The notes under the pieces were generated by a model. That model was not told where the DNA came from and ran no database searches. It worked only from the letters and a program-made list of their open reading frames with translations. The translations under genes were made by a program, and so were the position numbers. From contig NC_067206.1 of the NCBI RefSeq assembly GCF_026262505.1, positions 35,169,896 through 35,233,895 on the forward strand: 64,000 bases of DNA, written 5' to 3'. Shown here one piece after another: positions 27,633 through 37,763 of the stretch. Numbering within the stretch: the first letter of the stretch is position 1; every line of letters starts with the position of its first letter. This DNA comes from Trichomonas vaginalis G3 (lineage: Eukaryota; Parabasalia; Trichomonadida; Trichomonadidae).

Positions 27633-28295
27633 ATGTCAGTCGAAGCACAGACGTTCACGAACAAATCTAATGGCGAAACATTCACAAAAGGCACTTATAA
27701 CGGTATTGAAGTCTTACGTAGAGACAAGGATGGTTACATTAATGCAACAAATATGTGTCAGCAGTTTAGGAAAGACTTTAGAAAGTTGTTGGAAAATAAG
27801 TCCTGGGAAGAGTATTATAAGGCATTTTGTGAAGAATATAGCAACCGCCGGAATTCGGACTGTTGCTTTTTATACAAAATTCATGCAGGAATTCCTGATG
27901 AAATCAAACAGGTTAGAGGAACGTATGTAGACCCAAGACTTATAAACTATATAGCAATGTGGGCTTCTCCAAAATATTGCATAGCAGTTGGAAAAATTAT
28001 GGACTCCATAGACAAGAAAGTTCATGAGAAGTTAGATGAAGAAGAACTCGAAGATACAGTAGAGAATGCAAAACATTTGTTTGAAGAAGAAGTTAGAAAA
28101 ATGCATGAAAAACAATTAGAACATGAACGTGAGATATGTTATGGTTATAGAGATTCTCCATACGAACTAGACCAATGGGAACAAGAAGATTTAAAGAGAG
28201 AATTTAGAGAATATGAACTCGCTAAGATAGCATTAGAAGCTGCAGAAAAGAAGTTAAAAGTTTGGGGTCATTTTGTACAAAAATATTGTGAGTAA
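27633..28295 (+). CDS. KilA-N domain protein, 220 aa
   Basis: The ATG at 27,633 lies after the early-type leader. KilA-N at residues about 10-110: YNGIEVLRRDKDGYINATNM is the signature strand-turn, then FRKDFRKLLENKSWEEYYKA and YVDPRLINYIAMWASPKYC. A long charged coiled coil fills the C-terminus (EEVRKMHEKQLEHEREI). A canonical KilA-N, likely DNA-binding regulator, only distantly related to the KilA-N protein at 1,937. Confidence 0.85.
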   Translation: MSVEAQTFTNKSNGETFTKGTYNGIEVLRRDKDGYINATNMCQQFRKDFRKLLENKSWEEYYKAFCEEYSNRRNSDCCFLYKIHAGIPDEIKQVRGTYVDPRLINYIAMWASPKYCIAVGKIMDSIDKKVHEKLDEEELEDTVENAKHLFEEEVRKMHEKQLEHEREICYGYRDSPYELDQWEQEDLKREFREYELAKIALEAAEKKLKVWGHFVQKYCE

Positions 28296-28337
28296 ATGAA
28301 CCATTTATTTTTATTGAATTCACCAAAAATAATGTTT

Positions 28338-28385
28338 AGGGTAGATGGTTAGATCTAACCCGATTTCTAACCTCATTTCTACCCT
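28338..28385. repeat. Intergenic hairpin, B-type
   Basis: The same stem words (AGGGTAGA, GGTTAGATCTAACC, TCTACCCT), 42 bp after the KilA-N stop. A CCGCTAAGCGG mini-hairpin follows directly at about 28,390. Confidence 0.8.
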
Positions 28386-28496
28386 CAACCGCTAAGCGGC
28401 GAGACCCAAAGGTCTTGAATTTTCATGAATTTCCTTAAGATAGAAAAAATAAAGTTAGTTTTATTTTTATTTATTTTTTTATTTTGTATAAAAGAT

Positions 28497-29066
28497 ATGA
28501 TTTCAACAATCGGCACAACAACAATTCAAACAACAGCACCAAACTCATTAGTCATGAATCCAACATCTATGTTAGTAGAGATGAAAAGCTTCATTCCTTC
28601 TTCATTTACTTTCGAAACAGAAATACAAAAAATTAAGCAGGAACTTTTAACAAGTAATTTAGACTGTACCGCACAGGATGAAGAAAATGAAGAATATCTT
28701 TATGACATGCAGGACATTATTGACCATTTACCCAAATTGCCTGAAATCCAACAACAAAAGCTCACTATTCATGAATTCGATGAAATAGAAGTGAAACCAA
28801 CTGACTCAGTAGAAATAAAGAAGTTCATACGTAAAGTAAACTATGAGTTTCTAGGATATCATTGCAACCATAAAGTTATGGACAAAGATTGCGACATGAT
28901 TTATAAAAACATTTCAGATATTTATAAATCGGGGGAGTTTAAGACATACGACAACTTTGTTTCATTAGTTGCAAAATGTGTATGGCAGATAAGAGATAAA
29001 GATAGAAGAGGTAAGGTATGGCATGAACAGATAAAACCAACTGCTTCAGATTTAAAAAACCATTGA
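28497..29066 (+). CDS. Conserved Maverick protein, 189 aa
   Basis: The ATG at 28,497 is chosen because the longer frame from 28,425 runs through the early-type leader, which is shared with other genes (MNFLKIEKIK then a Phe/Leu run would be an artefact, though it mimics a signal peptide). Thr-rich N-terminus, acidic middle, then a helical C-terminal domain (YHCNHKVMDKDCDMIYKNIS, WQIRDKDRRGKVWHEQIKP) that resembles small DNA-binding domains seen beside viral helicases. Unrecognised. Confidence 0.55.
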   Translation: MISTIGTTTIQTTAPNSLVMNPTSMLVEMKSFIPSSFTFETEIQKIKQELLTSNLDCTAQDEENEEYLYDMQDIIDHLPKLPEIQQQKLTIHEFDEIEVKPTDSVEIKKFIRKVNYEFLGYHCNHKVMDKDCDMIYKNISDIYKSGEFKTYDNFVSLVAKCVWQIRDKDRRGKVWHEQIKPTASDLKNH

Positions 29067-29111
29067 CGCCTTAGTTGTTTTGCAGGTAAGGTTTCAGAAT
29101 ATAACGCAAAA

Positions 29112-29432
29112 ATGAATCCGCAATGTTCTAAATGTAAAGCAGCAATTAGGAAATATAACTATTCAGTAAAAGAGATAGAACGTATGCGAAACGACTATGC
29201 TGACTTAAAGAAAGAAGCAGAGAAACCGGCAGAAAATAAAATGAACATGTTAGAATTTCTGAACAAAAACTATCCAACTGCTGACGATTTCCTTCTATCT
29301 GATGTCAAGAAGAAGTATAAAGAAACTTTCGGTATCGTTAAAATTTTTGATATCCTCAGCGAAGAAATAGAAGCTACAAAACTGTTTAGAGTCTCACGAA
29401 TTCATAACGTTTACCATGTAAAACGGTTATAA
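29112..29432 (+). CDS. Small conserved Maverick protein, 106 aa
   Basis: Intact; its C-terminal half is the same gene as 1-150. N-terminal CxxC pair (NPQCSKCKAAIRKY), coiled coil, then a winged-helix-like C-terminus (ADDFLLSDVKKKYKETFG, EEIEATKLFRVSRIHNVYH). Could be a small zinc-binding DNA-binding protein. Followed 9 bp later by a B-type hairpin. Confidence 0.6.
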   Translation: MNPQCSKCKAAIRKYNYSVKEIERMRNDYADLKKEAEKPAENKMNMLEFLNKNYPTADDFLLSDVKKKYKETFGIVKIFDILSEEIEATKLFRVSRIHNVYHVKRL

Positions 29433-29440
29433 AATAACTG

Positions 29441-29665
29441 GGGTAGAAATGAGGGTAGATATCGGGTTAGATCTAACCATCTACCCTAAACATTATTTTT
29501 ATTGAATTCAGCAACAAAATTCTGAGTAAAATAATTTTTAGGGCATGTGTCAAACCGTTGAGTTTTCACAAAATTCCAAAAATAACGTTTACCATGCGAA
29601 ACGTTTATAAAATAACTGGGGTAGAAATGAGGGTAGAAATCGGGTTAGATCTAACCATCTACCCT
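29441..29665. repeat. Two B-type hairpins with a duplicated gene end
   Basis: Full hairpins at 29,441-29,487 and 29,618-29,665. Between them, 29,587-29,617 repeats the last bases of the preceding gene (GTTTACCATG...TTTATAAAATAACT), so gene end and hairpin were duplicated together. This looks like the first step towards an array such as that at 151-1,125. Confidence 0.75.
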
Positions 29666-29776
29666 AAAATATATTTTTATTGAATTCAGCACAAAAATAA
29701 TGAATTTCCTTAAGATAGAAAAAATAAAGTTAGTTTTATTTTTTTTTATTTTTTTATTTTGTATGTAAAGACAGTA

Positions 29777-30605
29777 ATGTCAACATCAGAGAACACAACA
29801 ACTGCTATCGTTCATGAAGCCATAAATGAAGAATATGAATACATACAGTATAACAAACAGTTACGTCTCATTCGTTCAGTCAAAGACGATATGTACCAAA
29901 TGCAGAGTATAATGAATGCTCTTCGTTCTACAAAGCAATCATATCATTGGTTTGAAAACCAACAGACATAAGAACTTTTAGAAAGAATTTCCTCATATGA
30001 TTGCTTCCCTCGGAAAACCGAGAGAAGAGATTCCGTACGAAAATCGCAAGAATTTGGCTCCTGGTTTGAAAGGTTATTATGTTCATAGACTTTTAGTAAA
30101 CGCGTAGCATGTGGGCTTCACCTCGTTATGCTGTTATATTTTCATGATGTTAGATGAACTATATAAAGCAGAACGTGGAGAGATGGAAAAGAAAACTTCA
30201 AGCAAAAGATGAAGTCATTGAATCCAAAGACAAAAACATACAGAAAAGAATACCACGTTCAGTACCAAAAGGAAAGGAAAAGAGTTATAAGTATATGATA
30301 TATACTGAAGAGTTGGAAAATGAAGAAGATAAAGATATGGTTATGTTACATTTTAGTCAGAAGAAACAAACAAGAGCTTTTATGACTTAGCTAAGATATA
30401 TAAATCTGACAGAAACTGGTTCTATCGTGAAAACTTACCGATTTCAATGACTCCGAATGAGCAAATAAAGGAAATTGTCAAAAATACTCTTCCTCAAACA
30501 CACTATGATATTAAAGGTTGTACAATACTTACATTCAAAGAAGACTTAACATTACTGAAGGAAAAAATAACAGAATATTTCGATAACTTCAAAGAGGAAG
30601 AATAA
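29777..30605 (+). pseudogene. KilA-N gene relative of 1,937 (fossil)
   Basis: Same leader, start (MSTSENTTTAIVHEAINEEY) and C-terminal domain as the intact gene at 1,937; the central part is more diverged. Broken, several breaks. Confidence 0.8.
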
Positions 30606-30903
30606 AAAAAATCTAAGCTAATTTTATTTTTTTTATAAAATTTTATCTCATATGAAAGAACATGAATTTTAGAATATTCGGAACTCATGACAGAAGAAGA
30701 GAAACGAACAACATGTAAAAGATTATGCAAAATTTCTGACACATACAAAGCATTTAAACAATATCTAAATGCTTCTAAAGATTATGCAAAATTTCTGAAG
30801 GTATTATAAAGCTTATGAAAAGCGTATGAAAGTTTATACATTGGGGAATTGTTGTAAAATATCGATATGAAGGCAACCAAAATATATTTTTGCTTAAATG
30901 ACG
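30606..30903. other. Gap with a decayed small gene
   Basis: Holds an early-type leader (CTAAGCTAATTTTATTTTTT, 30,612-30,631) and short broken frames with a duplicated AAAGATTATGCAAAATTTCT (about 30,717 and 30,777). The matching position in Maverick A has only a hairpin. No product can be named. Confidence 0.4.
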
Positions 30904-31368
30904 TCAGGGTCTATTTTCTTCAACCATTTCACTTCCTTCGTCAATGTCAATAGAAGCTTCTTCAACCTTTGGTAAGAACTTTTGTATAACATCTTTGTTC
31001 GTTATTGTCTTCAGAGATGAAGGATAATATTTCACAGATGTTTCACCTTTCTTGTATTCTTTCTGTTCGGAAAGATTCATAGCAATACTGAAGAAGTCAA
31101 CGTTAGAGTTCTTTATAACAGTATAGTGTGTATCTTTGACATTCACGAAGAAACTCTTTTGTTTCAAAACTACTGCTAACTCTTGTGAAGTATAACGTTT
31201 GCGGTCAATGACGATAGCTAATGGTCTGACATACTGACCAAACTTAGATTCTTTCACAAACTTCTTGTTAAAGATAACATTAACGTTTGCAGCACCATTG
31301 AACTCATTCTTGATGGCAGTAGTGAGAGCATTGTATGAAAAGAACTTGCAATCTTGCATGTGTTTCAT
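30904..31368 (-). CDS. Conserved Maverick protein, 154 aa, divergent from polB
   Basis: Nearly identical to 2,902-3,375 over its length; only the last residues differ. Same head-to-head placement with polB, sharing an AT-rich 90-bp divergent promoter region. Function unknown. Confidence 0.65.
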   Translation of the reverse strand: MKHMQDCKFFSYNALTTAIKNEFNGAANVNVIFNKKFVKESKFGQYVRPLAIVIDRKRYTSQELAVVLKQKSFFVNVKDTHYTVIKNSNVDFFSIAMNLSEQKEYKKGETSVKYYPSSLKTITNKDVIQKFLPKVEEASIDIDEGSEMVEENRP

Positions 31369-31458
31369 TAAAATAAAAATATTAAATTATTTTGAAAAAT
31401 AACTTAAAAAAATCTAATCTAATTTTTTCAAAAAATATTTTTTTATTTCCTACTAAAG

Positions 31459-34400
31459 ATGTATCGGAAGTTGTCTAAGTTAGAACACTCGGAAATAAAA
31501 CAACTTCTTACAGAAGCTAATATAGATGTTGCAAAGCATTACGCAACAAACAAAAAAGCACTCGCTGACATCCCCAATGACTACAATGGTGCAATAAGTT
31601 ATGATAGAATTCATGAGTTCATAAAGCCGCAACGCGGCGAGGACGAAGTCCATGCAAGAGCATTTCCTTTAAATGACGTTGCTATTGACTTATATCATAG
31701 ACGTTCAGTACCTCATGAAGTAAGAAGAGAAATGTATGACATAACAAATGCGAACGTTGGTGAAACAAGAAGAAGAGACGACACACTGAAACAACAGAGA
31801 AGAGAGATGTTTAAAAGTGCTATAGAACAAGTTCGCAAAGCTAACGATGTCATTAGTTCCATTGACGACAAACCAAAAGAAGGTGAGAGATGGTTAAAGA
31901 AAGATGAAGAAAATAGGAAGGAAATGTGAAGTCAGGCAATAGACTCATTGACTTTAACATCGAAGCTTTAGATGAACCAAACAGAGACTACTTACACAAA
32001 CATTTCGGTAAGGTTTTCATGAGACTCTTAGAGAAAATTAAAATAAACTCACAACAGAGATGGATGGTATGTTATAAACTTGGTGGAAAGTATGAATGTT
32101 CTACGTTAACCTCAATAATATTGGAACATTACTACATCAGCTCTTGAAGGAGAACTTTATATCAGAGATAGAAGCAAATGCCGCAGGTATTGTTGAAATG
32201 CACTATGACTTCTTCTTGACAAACATAAAGAATCTTACTGAAATAACGATGTATGATTTAACAGAATATGAAGGCTAACGATGTCAGATGTAAAGAAAGG
32301 CAAACCAAAAAAGAGACCATATAGAGATGAAAGCACACTGACAAATGACCAGAAAGCCATTTTGGAAGCTCTTAAGCAAACAGGAAACCCAGCACTTATA
32401 GAAAACTTTTGGAAAGATAATGGTGAAAAGAAGTTTTATAAGAAGAGAAGCGGTCAGTTCTGGAAGTATCTTTGCACATTACCTATAAATCTTGAACGCT
32501 ACCAAATCTTCAATGAACTGAACAAAAGAACTGCAACACTTATGACAGAGGACAATTGTTTCGTTTATGCTTGCATTCAGGCTGGAGTAAATGAAGAAAC
32601 TATTGACCACATGAGAGAAGTCATTCGTGTTAGAGACTTTCCTCAAAGTAAAGTACAAGAAATTTCTGACGCAACAGGTATAGCATTTAATGTTACCATT
32701 GGTTATTTCAATAACTCAAGACATAATGAAATAAAGAGATATATACCAAAAGAATGTAAAACTATTCGAACTATTGACTTACTTCTTGTTGAAGACCATT
32801 ACATGCTAAATGAAAGACTTCCAATGACAACATACTTCATTCGAAACTATAAAGAAATTCTCAAAGCTTGTGGTGGAATGAACATTGAGAAACAGATGAA
32901 GATTTATACAAAGAGAGAGAACAAATATGTAGTTCGTTATGATAGAACAACACCGTTATGGGATGTTATGAAAACATTGTGGGAGTGCAAATATTTTGAA
33001 CCTATTTCTTATGGAGAACTTTTCACATATACGACTGACTTATATAAACAGAATCTTGCACCATTTAAAGACTTGTCATATGCTCCAAAGTATTGTGTAC
33101 AACTGAAGGAGAAAGCAGAGTCAAAAGAAGTAAATAAAAATAAGTGCAAGTTCATTTCTGAGCACGTTTTCTTTGCTGACTTTGAGTGCAGTACTGATGG
33201 CTTTCATAAAGCTTTTAACATATGTTATGACAGTGAAGATGGTTCAGTGAGTGAAAGCATTTGGGGTCAGAACTGTGCAACAGAATTTTTGGAGCGACTT
33301 CCTGACAAGAGTTTAATATATTTCCATAACCTCAGTTATGACATAAACTTCATCTTAAGACACATGACAGAAGTGAAAGGAACTCCCATCATTAAAGGTT
33401 CACGAACAATGCAAATAACTGGCTTATATAAAGGCCGGGCAATTATTATAAAAGACTCTTACAGTGTTATAAATAAGAAACTTAAACTATTTCCTGCTAT
33501 GTTTAACTTACAAACAGGACCGAAAGAAGTATTTCCATACAACTACTACAGCAGTACTTTGCTCATGAATGACAACAGAACTGGTGTCATTTCTGAAGCA
33601 TGTAAGTTTATCCAGGATGCGGATACATTCATGAAAAACATAGATTCCATCAAAGGTTGCAGAATAGATGAAAACCACTTCGACTTAGAAAAGTATAGCA
33701 CATTTTATTGCAAACAAGATGTAAGAATTTTAAGAGAAGGTTTTGTAAAGTTCAGAAATGACTTATTGAAAGAGTTTGATTTAAACGTTTATGACTACGT
33801 TAGTATTTGTTCAATTGCTAACAAATTATTTGAGAACAGAGTGTACTTCCCGAATGGAAATTTATATGACCTCTCAAATAAACCAAGAGAGTTTATTTCG
33901 AGATGCATTCAAGGTGGAAGATGTATGTTGTCAGATAACATTAAACAAAAGAGTAAAGAAAAACTCATTGCTGATTTCGACGCTGTTTCATTATATCCAT
34001 CAGCTATAGCAAGACTTTATACTTTAGAAGGTATTCCAAAGGTTATGAAGAAAGAAATGTTAAGCACAGAGTATCTCATGAGACATTTATTCGATGACGA
34101 CCAAAAGGAACCCATTGGTGAAAAGTTTATGTCTGGCTTCTTTGTTCTCATTAAGATAACAGAGATTGGAATACATAGACACTTTCCTTTAATAGTTTGT
34201 GACCCTGAACTAAATCCAGAACTTAACGTTCCCAGAAGTTCAAACACTTGCTGTTTAATGTATGTTGACCATATAACATTACAAGACCTCATAAAATATC
34301 AAGGTGTCAAATGTGAAGTGTTGCAAGGATACTATTACGATGGAAACAGAGATATTAGAATAAGAGATGAAGTAAAGAAGTTGTTTGAGTTAAGGTTAAA

Positions 34401-34737
34401 GTATAAGAAAGAAGGAAATCTTTTGCAAGAAAATATAAAGCTCATTCTGAACAGTATTTATGGCAAAACTATTCTATCTCCTATTGAGTCAAAAATAACC
34501 ATAGTAAATGACAAAGATGCTATAAGATATGCCATCAGAAACTACAACCATATAGTGAAGTTCGAAGGTTTGGATGGTTCAGATAAAACTATTTTCAAGC
34601 TAACGAAAAGCATTTGCAGACACTTTAACTTCTGTCCACTTGGTGTTAATATTCTATCTATGTCAAAACGTATTATAAATGAAGTACTCTGTACTGCTGA
34701 AGATATGGGACTTCAAATCTTCTACCAGGACTGTGAG
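31459..34737 (+). pseudogene. polB: Protein-primed family B DNA polymerase, Maverick B (fossil)
   Basis: Near-identical sister of 3,467-7,244, with the same order of exonuclease motifs (DFEC, HNLSYDIN, YCKQDV) and polymerase motifs (SLYPSAI, NSIYGKT). Broken, about three breaks, and its right part is replaced by Maverick C sequence at the 34,737/34,738 junction. Confidence 0.9.
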
Positions 34738-35119
34738 TTCATTGTATTAATTCAACTATCGCATAATATTTCTTCTTTCTTCTTATATATTGTTGAAGAA
34801 AAGAAATTAATTCGCTATCTGGAACTTTAATTACTCATGCCTGAACTTTACTCATAAATGTCTTCGCTGTTGAATCCATTGAATCTGAAGTTGCTGATAT
34901 AATGATTTGGTCATAATATGAATCTTGACCTAATCGTTCAGTAATTAAAATATGACGAATTAAATTAAAAGTCTTTCCCGAACCCATTTTTCCGCAATAG
35001 AAATACACACCGTTTGAACAGAACTGATAATCCTTACTGAAGGGAAGAATTAATGAACTATTGAGTTTATCAGATTTTTCATTCATTTTTTCACCTACTT
35101 CTTCAAATAAATGTTTCAT
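34738..35119 (-). pseudogene. Packaging-type ATPase, Maverick C (fossil)
   Basis: N-terminal region with Walker A GKMGSGKT (about residue 49) preceded by a strand (NGVYFYC) and followed by IIISATSDSMDSTAK, as in the Maverick D ATPase (LVVICSTSGQFDQT). Only the first part remains beside the B/C junction. Broken. Confidence 0.7.
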
Positions 35120-35135
35120 TTTATTATAATTAAAA

Positions 35136-36014
35136 ATGCAAGTCAGAAATTTTGTTAATACCGTTCCCAGTCTTAATGATAAAAGTATTAAAATCTATTA
35201 TGAGCACATATTTTCACAACCGTTTAAAATAATCAATGGTGAATACATTTATGAATACCCTAAACACTGGGTTGATTATAACACTGGTGAAAAAGCAATT
35301 GAAATAAGACAGATAAAAACCATTCCTGCAGGACGAACCATTGAATTATATAACTTTGGAATAATAAGAGATAATCATCAATATGATTTACAGATTTATA
35401 TAGATTTAGACACAGGAGATGATATGACAGCATTTAATAAAAAGATTAAATCGGTTCTTATTGAACAGTTAAAAGGTGCCGGATATCCTCAACCTAATGA
35501 AGTTGATATGTTTTATAGTTTTGAAACTAATTCAATAGAATTTCGTGTTAATTCAAATTCAAAAGCTGGTTTCATATTTGATTTAAAAGATGGTGCTGTC
35601 GGTGATGAGATTGAAAATATATACACGAATAATAATTTTAGAGCTATTACAGGAATCAATGATGAAGAATGTTTTAAGAAAATGGCTCTTTTTGGAGCAA
35701 AAGAAATAGCATTAATCGACCTTTTAGAATATTTACCAAAATCAATAGCCGTGAGGGCAGAAGGTAATTTATTAACTTCAATTTCTTTTCACAGCGTTTG
35801 GTCAAGAGAACCAGTAATAATTAAATCGAGTATAAGTGAGTTCGCAGAAGATTCAATTTTATGTTTAACGAACTGCTTATATTCTCCGCCGAAGCATTAT
35901 TCAATAACTAATTATGTTAATAAATTTAATATAAAATTAGTTGAACCATCGAGCCTAAAAGATATTGTCCTTCCTGTGACAGAAAAGATAGCATTATTAT
36001 CGAACTCATATTAA
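35136..36014 (+). CDS. Penton-like minor capsid protein candidate, Maverick C
   Basis: 292 aa, intact, beta-rich. N-terminus (YEYPKHWVDYNTGEKAIEIR) parallels the other two copies (FPTDWIVNINEEKYIGI at 8,187; DYPLRWLRDPSVTKAIGFRR at 47,404): a strand, Trp, a turn, then a Gly or Glu-Ile strand. C-terminal SPPKHYSITNYVNKFNIKLV matches the shared Pro-Lys-Tyr pattern. Divergent from the ATPase with a 16-bp gap. Capsid role by family resemblance and context. Confidence 0.5.
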   Translation: MQVRNFVNTVPSLNDKSIKIYYEHIFSQPFKIINGEYIYEYPKHWVDYNTGEKAIEIRQIKTIPAGRTIELYNFGIIRDNHQYDLQIYIDLDTGDDMTAFNKKIKSVLIEQLKGAGYPQPNEVDMFYSFETNSIEFRVNSNSKAGFIFDLKDGAVGDEIENIYTNNNFRAITGINDEECFKKMALFGAKEIALIDLLEYLPKSIAVRAEGNLLTSISFHSVWSREPVIIKSSISEFAEDSILCLTNCLYSPPKHYSITNYVNKFNIKLVEPSSLKDIVLPVTEKIALLSNSY

Positions 36015-36042
36015 TCGCTTATTAAAATTTAATTATATATAA

Positions 36043-36213
36043 ATGAGTTCAACGACTGAAAGCGCATGGGCTAGTTTTGATGAAGACCCTAAACCGCGGA
36101 ACTATAATAGAATTGTAATTCCTGTAGGTCTTTTATTAGCTGCTGGTGCTGTAGCGGGACCATATTTATATAGAAATTTATATAGAACACCGATTAATTC
36201 AACTGCCGGCTGA
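36043..36213 (+). CDS. Small single-pass membrane protein, 56 aa
   Basis: MSSTTESAWASFDEDP then a hydrophobic stretch (IVIPVGLLLAAGAVAG, about residues 26-41) and a short tail. Same plan and place as the protein at 10,604 in Maverick A, without its long Pro/Thr tail. The start has the TAAATG context. Confidence 0.5.
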   Translation: MSSTTESAWASFDEDPKPRNYNRIVIPVGLLLAAGAVAGPYLYRNLYRTPINSTAG

Positions 36214-36342
36214 TCTTATTCCAACAGGTCTGAAAAAATCTACACGATTCAAGCAATTAGCACAGGAAAGGCGCCACGAACCACTCCACGTAGTAGCCCG
36301 CAGTTAATTATTTAAAGAATAGAAGAAATTAATTTGTAATAA

Positions 36343-36543
36343 ATGACGTCGTTAAATGTAAAAATAATTTGTGATGATATTACTATCATTGATGATGTAA
36401 GTAAATGTGCTAATATAATTGATAGAATTAATGAACTAATAAAGAGGTTCAGTGGTGAAAAAGTCAGAGTTTCATTAACGTTTAGCTCCGATGAAAAATT
36501 TTATGAGTTAATCATTATGAGAAATGATTTTAATAAGCATTAA
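36343..36543 (+). CDS. Small conserved Maverick protein, 66 aa
   Basis: Intact; homologous to the fragment at 25,962-26,112. beta-alpha-beta look (VKIICDDITIIDD, CANIIDRINELIKRF, VRVSLTFSSDEKFYELII). Its stop abuts the ATG of the Gly-rich gene with no gap, so the two may be co-transcribed. Function unknown. Confidence 0.6.
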   Translation: MTSLNVKIICDDITIIDDVSKCANIIDRINELIKRFSGEKVRVSLTFSSDEKFYELIIMRNDFNKH

Positions 36544-37052
36544 ATGGTATTTTCAACACTATCAGCTTTGTATGGAGGTTATAAAGCTATTGACGGTTTA
36601 ACTGGTGGAGCTGTATCAAAAGCTTTAAAAAATAATGCTGGAATGCTTGTGGGAGCTGCTGCCAGAAAATTAAAATCTGAAAAGTTAAAGAAATTAGGTA
36701 ACTGGGTCGCTGACCAGTCGCAAAACCTTTTAGGTGAAGATAATGAAATATCTAAGCAGCTAAAAGATTTTAAAGGTCAGTTGAATGGTGAAGAGTTTAA
36801 ATTAAATTCACTTAAAGAAAAGGAGAAACAGCCAGAATATCCACCAATTGAGGCACCGCCGATTAATTCAGCACACGCACAGCGCCAGTAACTGCAGTCG
36901 CACCATATGACCCTGGCGGTTATGGAAGACCTTTTGACCCTAAAACAGGAGGTTCGAATTGGTTCCATTACGGTCGAAGATATATTTTAGCTAAAATCGC
37001 AAAAGCAAAGAAACTGTTAAAAACTAAAAAGAAACCAAGAGTTTTAAAGTAA
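36544..37052 (+). pseudogene. Gly-rich amphipathic virion-type gene, Maverick C (fossil)
   Basis: Counterpart of 24,128-25,961. N-terminus LSALYGGYKAIDGLTGGAVS and GMLVGAAARKLKSEK, central acidic helix, Pro-rich linker, then PFDPKTGGSNWFHYGRR and a Lys-rich end. Broken about once. Confidence 0.55.
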
Positions 37053-37056
37053 TTAA

Positions 37057-37275
37057 ATGGTTAGAGATGTTCTCGAATACCCTGCACCACCTGAAACGCC
37101 TAACAATAATGATTTATATAATCGATTGAAAACTTTAGGTAAAGCGTATTTATGGTTTAATTATCCTTATCATATGGCGGCTTATAAACTTTATAAACAC
37201 TATAAAGAAAGTAATAGACCTTCAACCGACCTAGTTGATCCGCAGGAATTAAGGAAAAGACGACGAAGCCGCTAA
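37057..37275 (+). CDS. Small basic protein, 72 aa
   Basis: Intact. Pro-rich start (DVLEYPAPPETPNNND), aromatic middle (YLWFNYPYHMAAYKLYKHYK) and basic end (ELRKRRRSR). The tail lies over a GCCGCTAAGCGGC mini-hairpin that overlaps the stop. A virion-associated peptide is possible. Unrecognised. Confidence 0.5.
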   Translation: MVRDVLEYPAPPETPNNNDLYNRLKTLGKAYLWFNYPYHMAAYKLYKHYKESNRPSTDLVDPQELRKRRRSR

Positions 37276-37356
37276 GCGGCTCAGATGGACTCAGAGAGTC
37301 CTCATAAAAAATAAAGTTAATTTTAAAAATATTTTTTATTTTTTACTTTTAATAAA

Positions 37357-37587
37357 ATGAGTACTAAAATTACTGAAGCAACAAAACAAAAGTTTTTAGT
37401 TGAATACATTAAATCAGGAACTATTCCAGAAGGTTTTTATGTTCATCAAATGAAAGATGGTAGAGTTCAATTTAGAAAAATTAAGCAGCCATTAGATAAA
37501 AATGGTATTTTGAGAAAGATTAAATTATATGAAGATAATATAGCAGAACTGAAGAAGAAGTTAGAAGAATTCGAAAAATCAGATTAG
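37357..37587 (+). CDS. Small KDG-motif coiled-coil protein, 76 aa
   Basis: Intact. Close relative of 11,110-11,346 (EGFYVHQMKDGRVQFRKIKQ, then EDNIAELKKKLEEFEK). The best conserved protein between the A/B and C subfamilies and placed near the right terminus in both. Function unknown. Confidence 0.7.
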   Translation: MSTKITEATKQKFLVEYIKSGTIPEGFYVHQMKDGRVQFRKIKQPLDKNGILRKIKLYEDNIAELKKKLEEFEKSD

Positions 37588-37612
37588 ATATAAAATTTTA
37601 TTTTTATATAAA

Positions 37613-37753
37613 ATGAATTTTACTAATAAATTATTAATTATCGTTTCATTACTCCTCATCTCCCGTGAAGCTCGTTTATGGTATGAATCTATAAAAGAGT
37701 TTGAAGACAGCAGCGATGACATCCCTGAATCATGCCAGCATATTTACTGCTGA
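37613..37753 (+). CDS. Small secreted-type peptide, 46 aa
   Basis: Hydrophobic N-terminus of signal-peptide or anchor type (NKLLIIVSLLLISREA) followed by an acidic stretch (EFEDSSDDIPES) and a C-terminal Cys pair (CQHIYC). ATG at 37,613 in a clear T-rich leader. It is the last gene before the terminus of Maverick C. Moderately supported by its tidy composition. Confidence 0.4.
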   Translation: MNFTNKLLIIVSLLLISREARLWYESIKEFEDSSDDIPESCQHIYC

Positions 37754-37763
37754 AAATTCACAA

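Larger units (their letters stand above)
23407..34737 (+). mobile_element. Maverick/Polinton B (left part, fossil)
   Basis: Begins AGTTAGTATAC at 23,407. Parts: terminal repeat with the 108-aa gene, a Gly-rich gene carrying a mariner, the tail end of a small gene, a fibre tail, integrase, KilA-N gene, two small genes, second KilA-N gene, conserved minus-strand gene and polB. It ends inside polB where Maverick C begins. Sister of A (shared genes nearly identical), hence young; broken, about six or seven breaks besides the mariner. A and B overlap from the small gene at 29,112 to polB, so together they show the gene order of this subfamily. Confidence 0.9.

Noticed and set aside
28425-28496. 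Signal-peptide-like N-terminus of the 189-aa protein
   Set aside because: The hydrophobic codons are the T-rich leader shared with KilA-N genes (27,556; 29,701; 57,652); start moved to 28,497.
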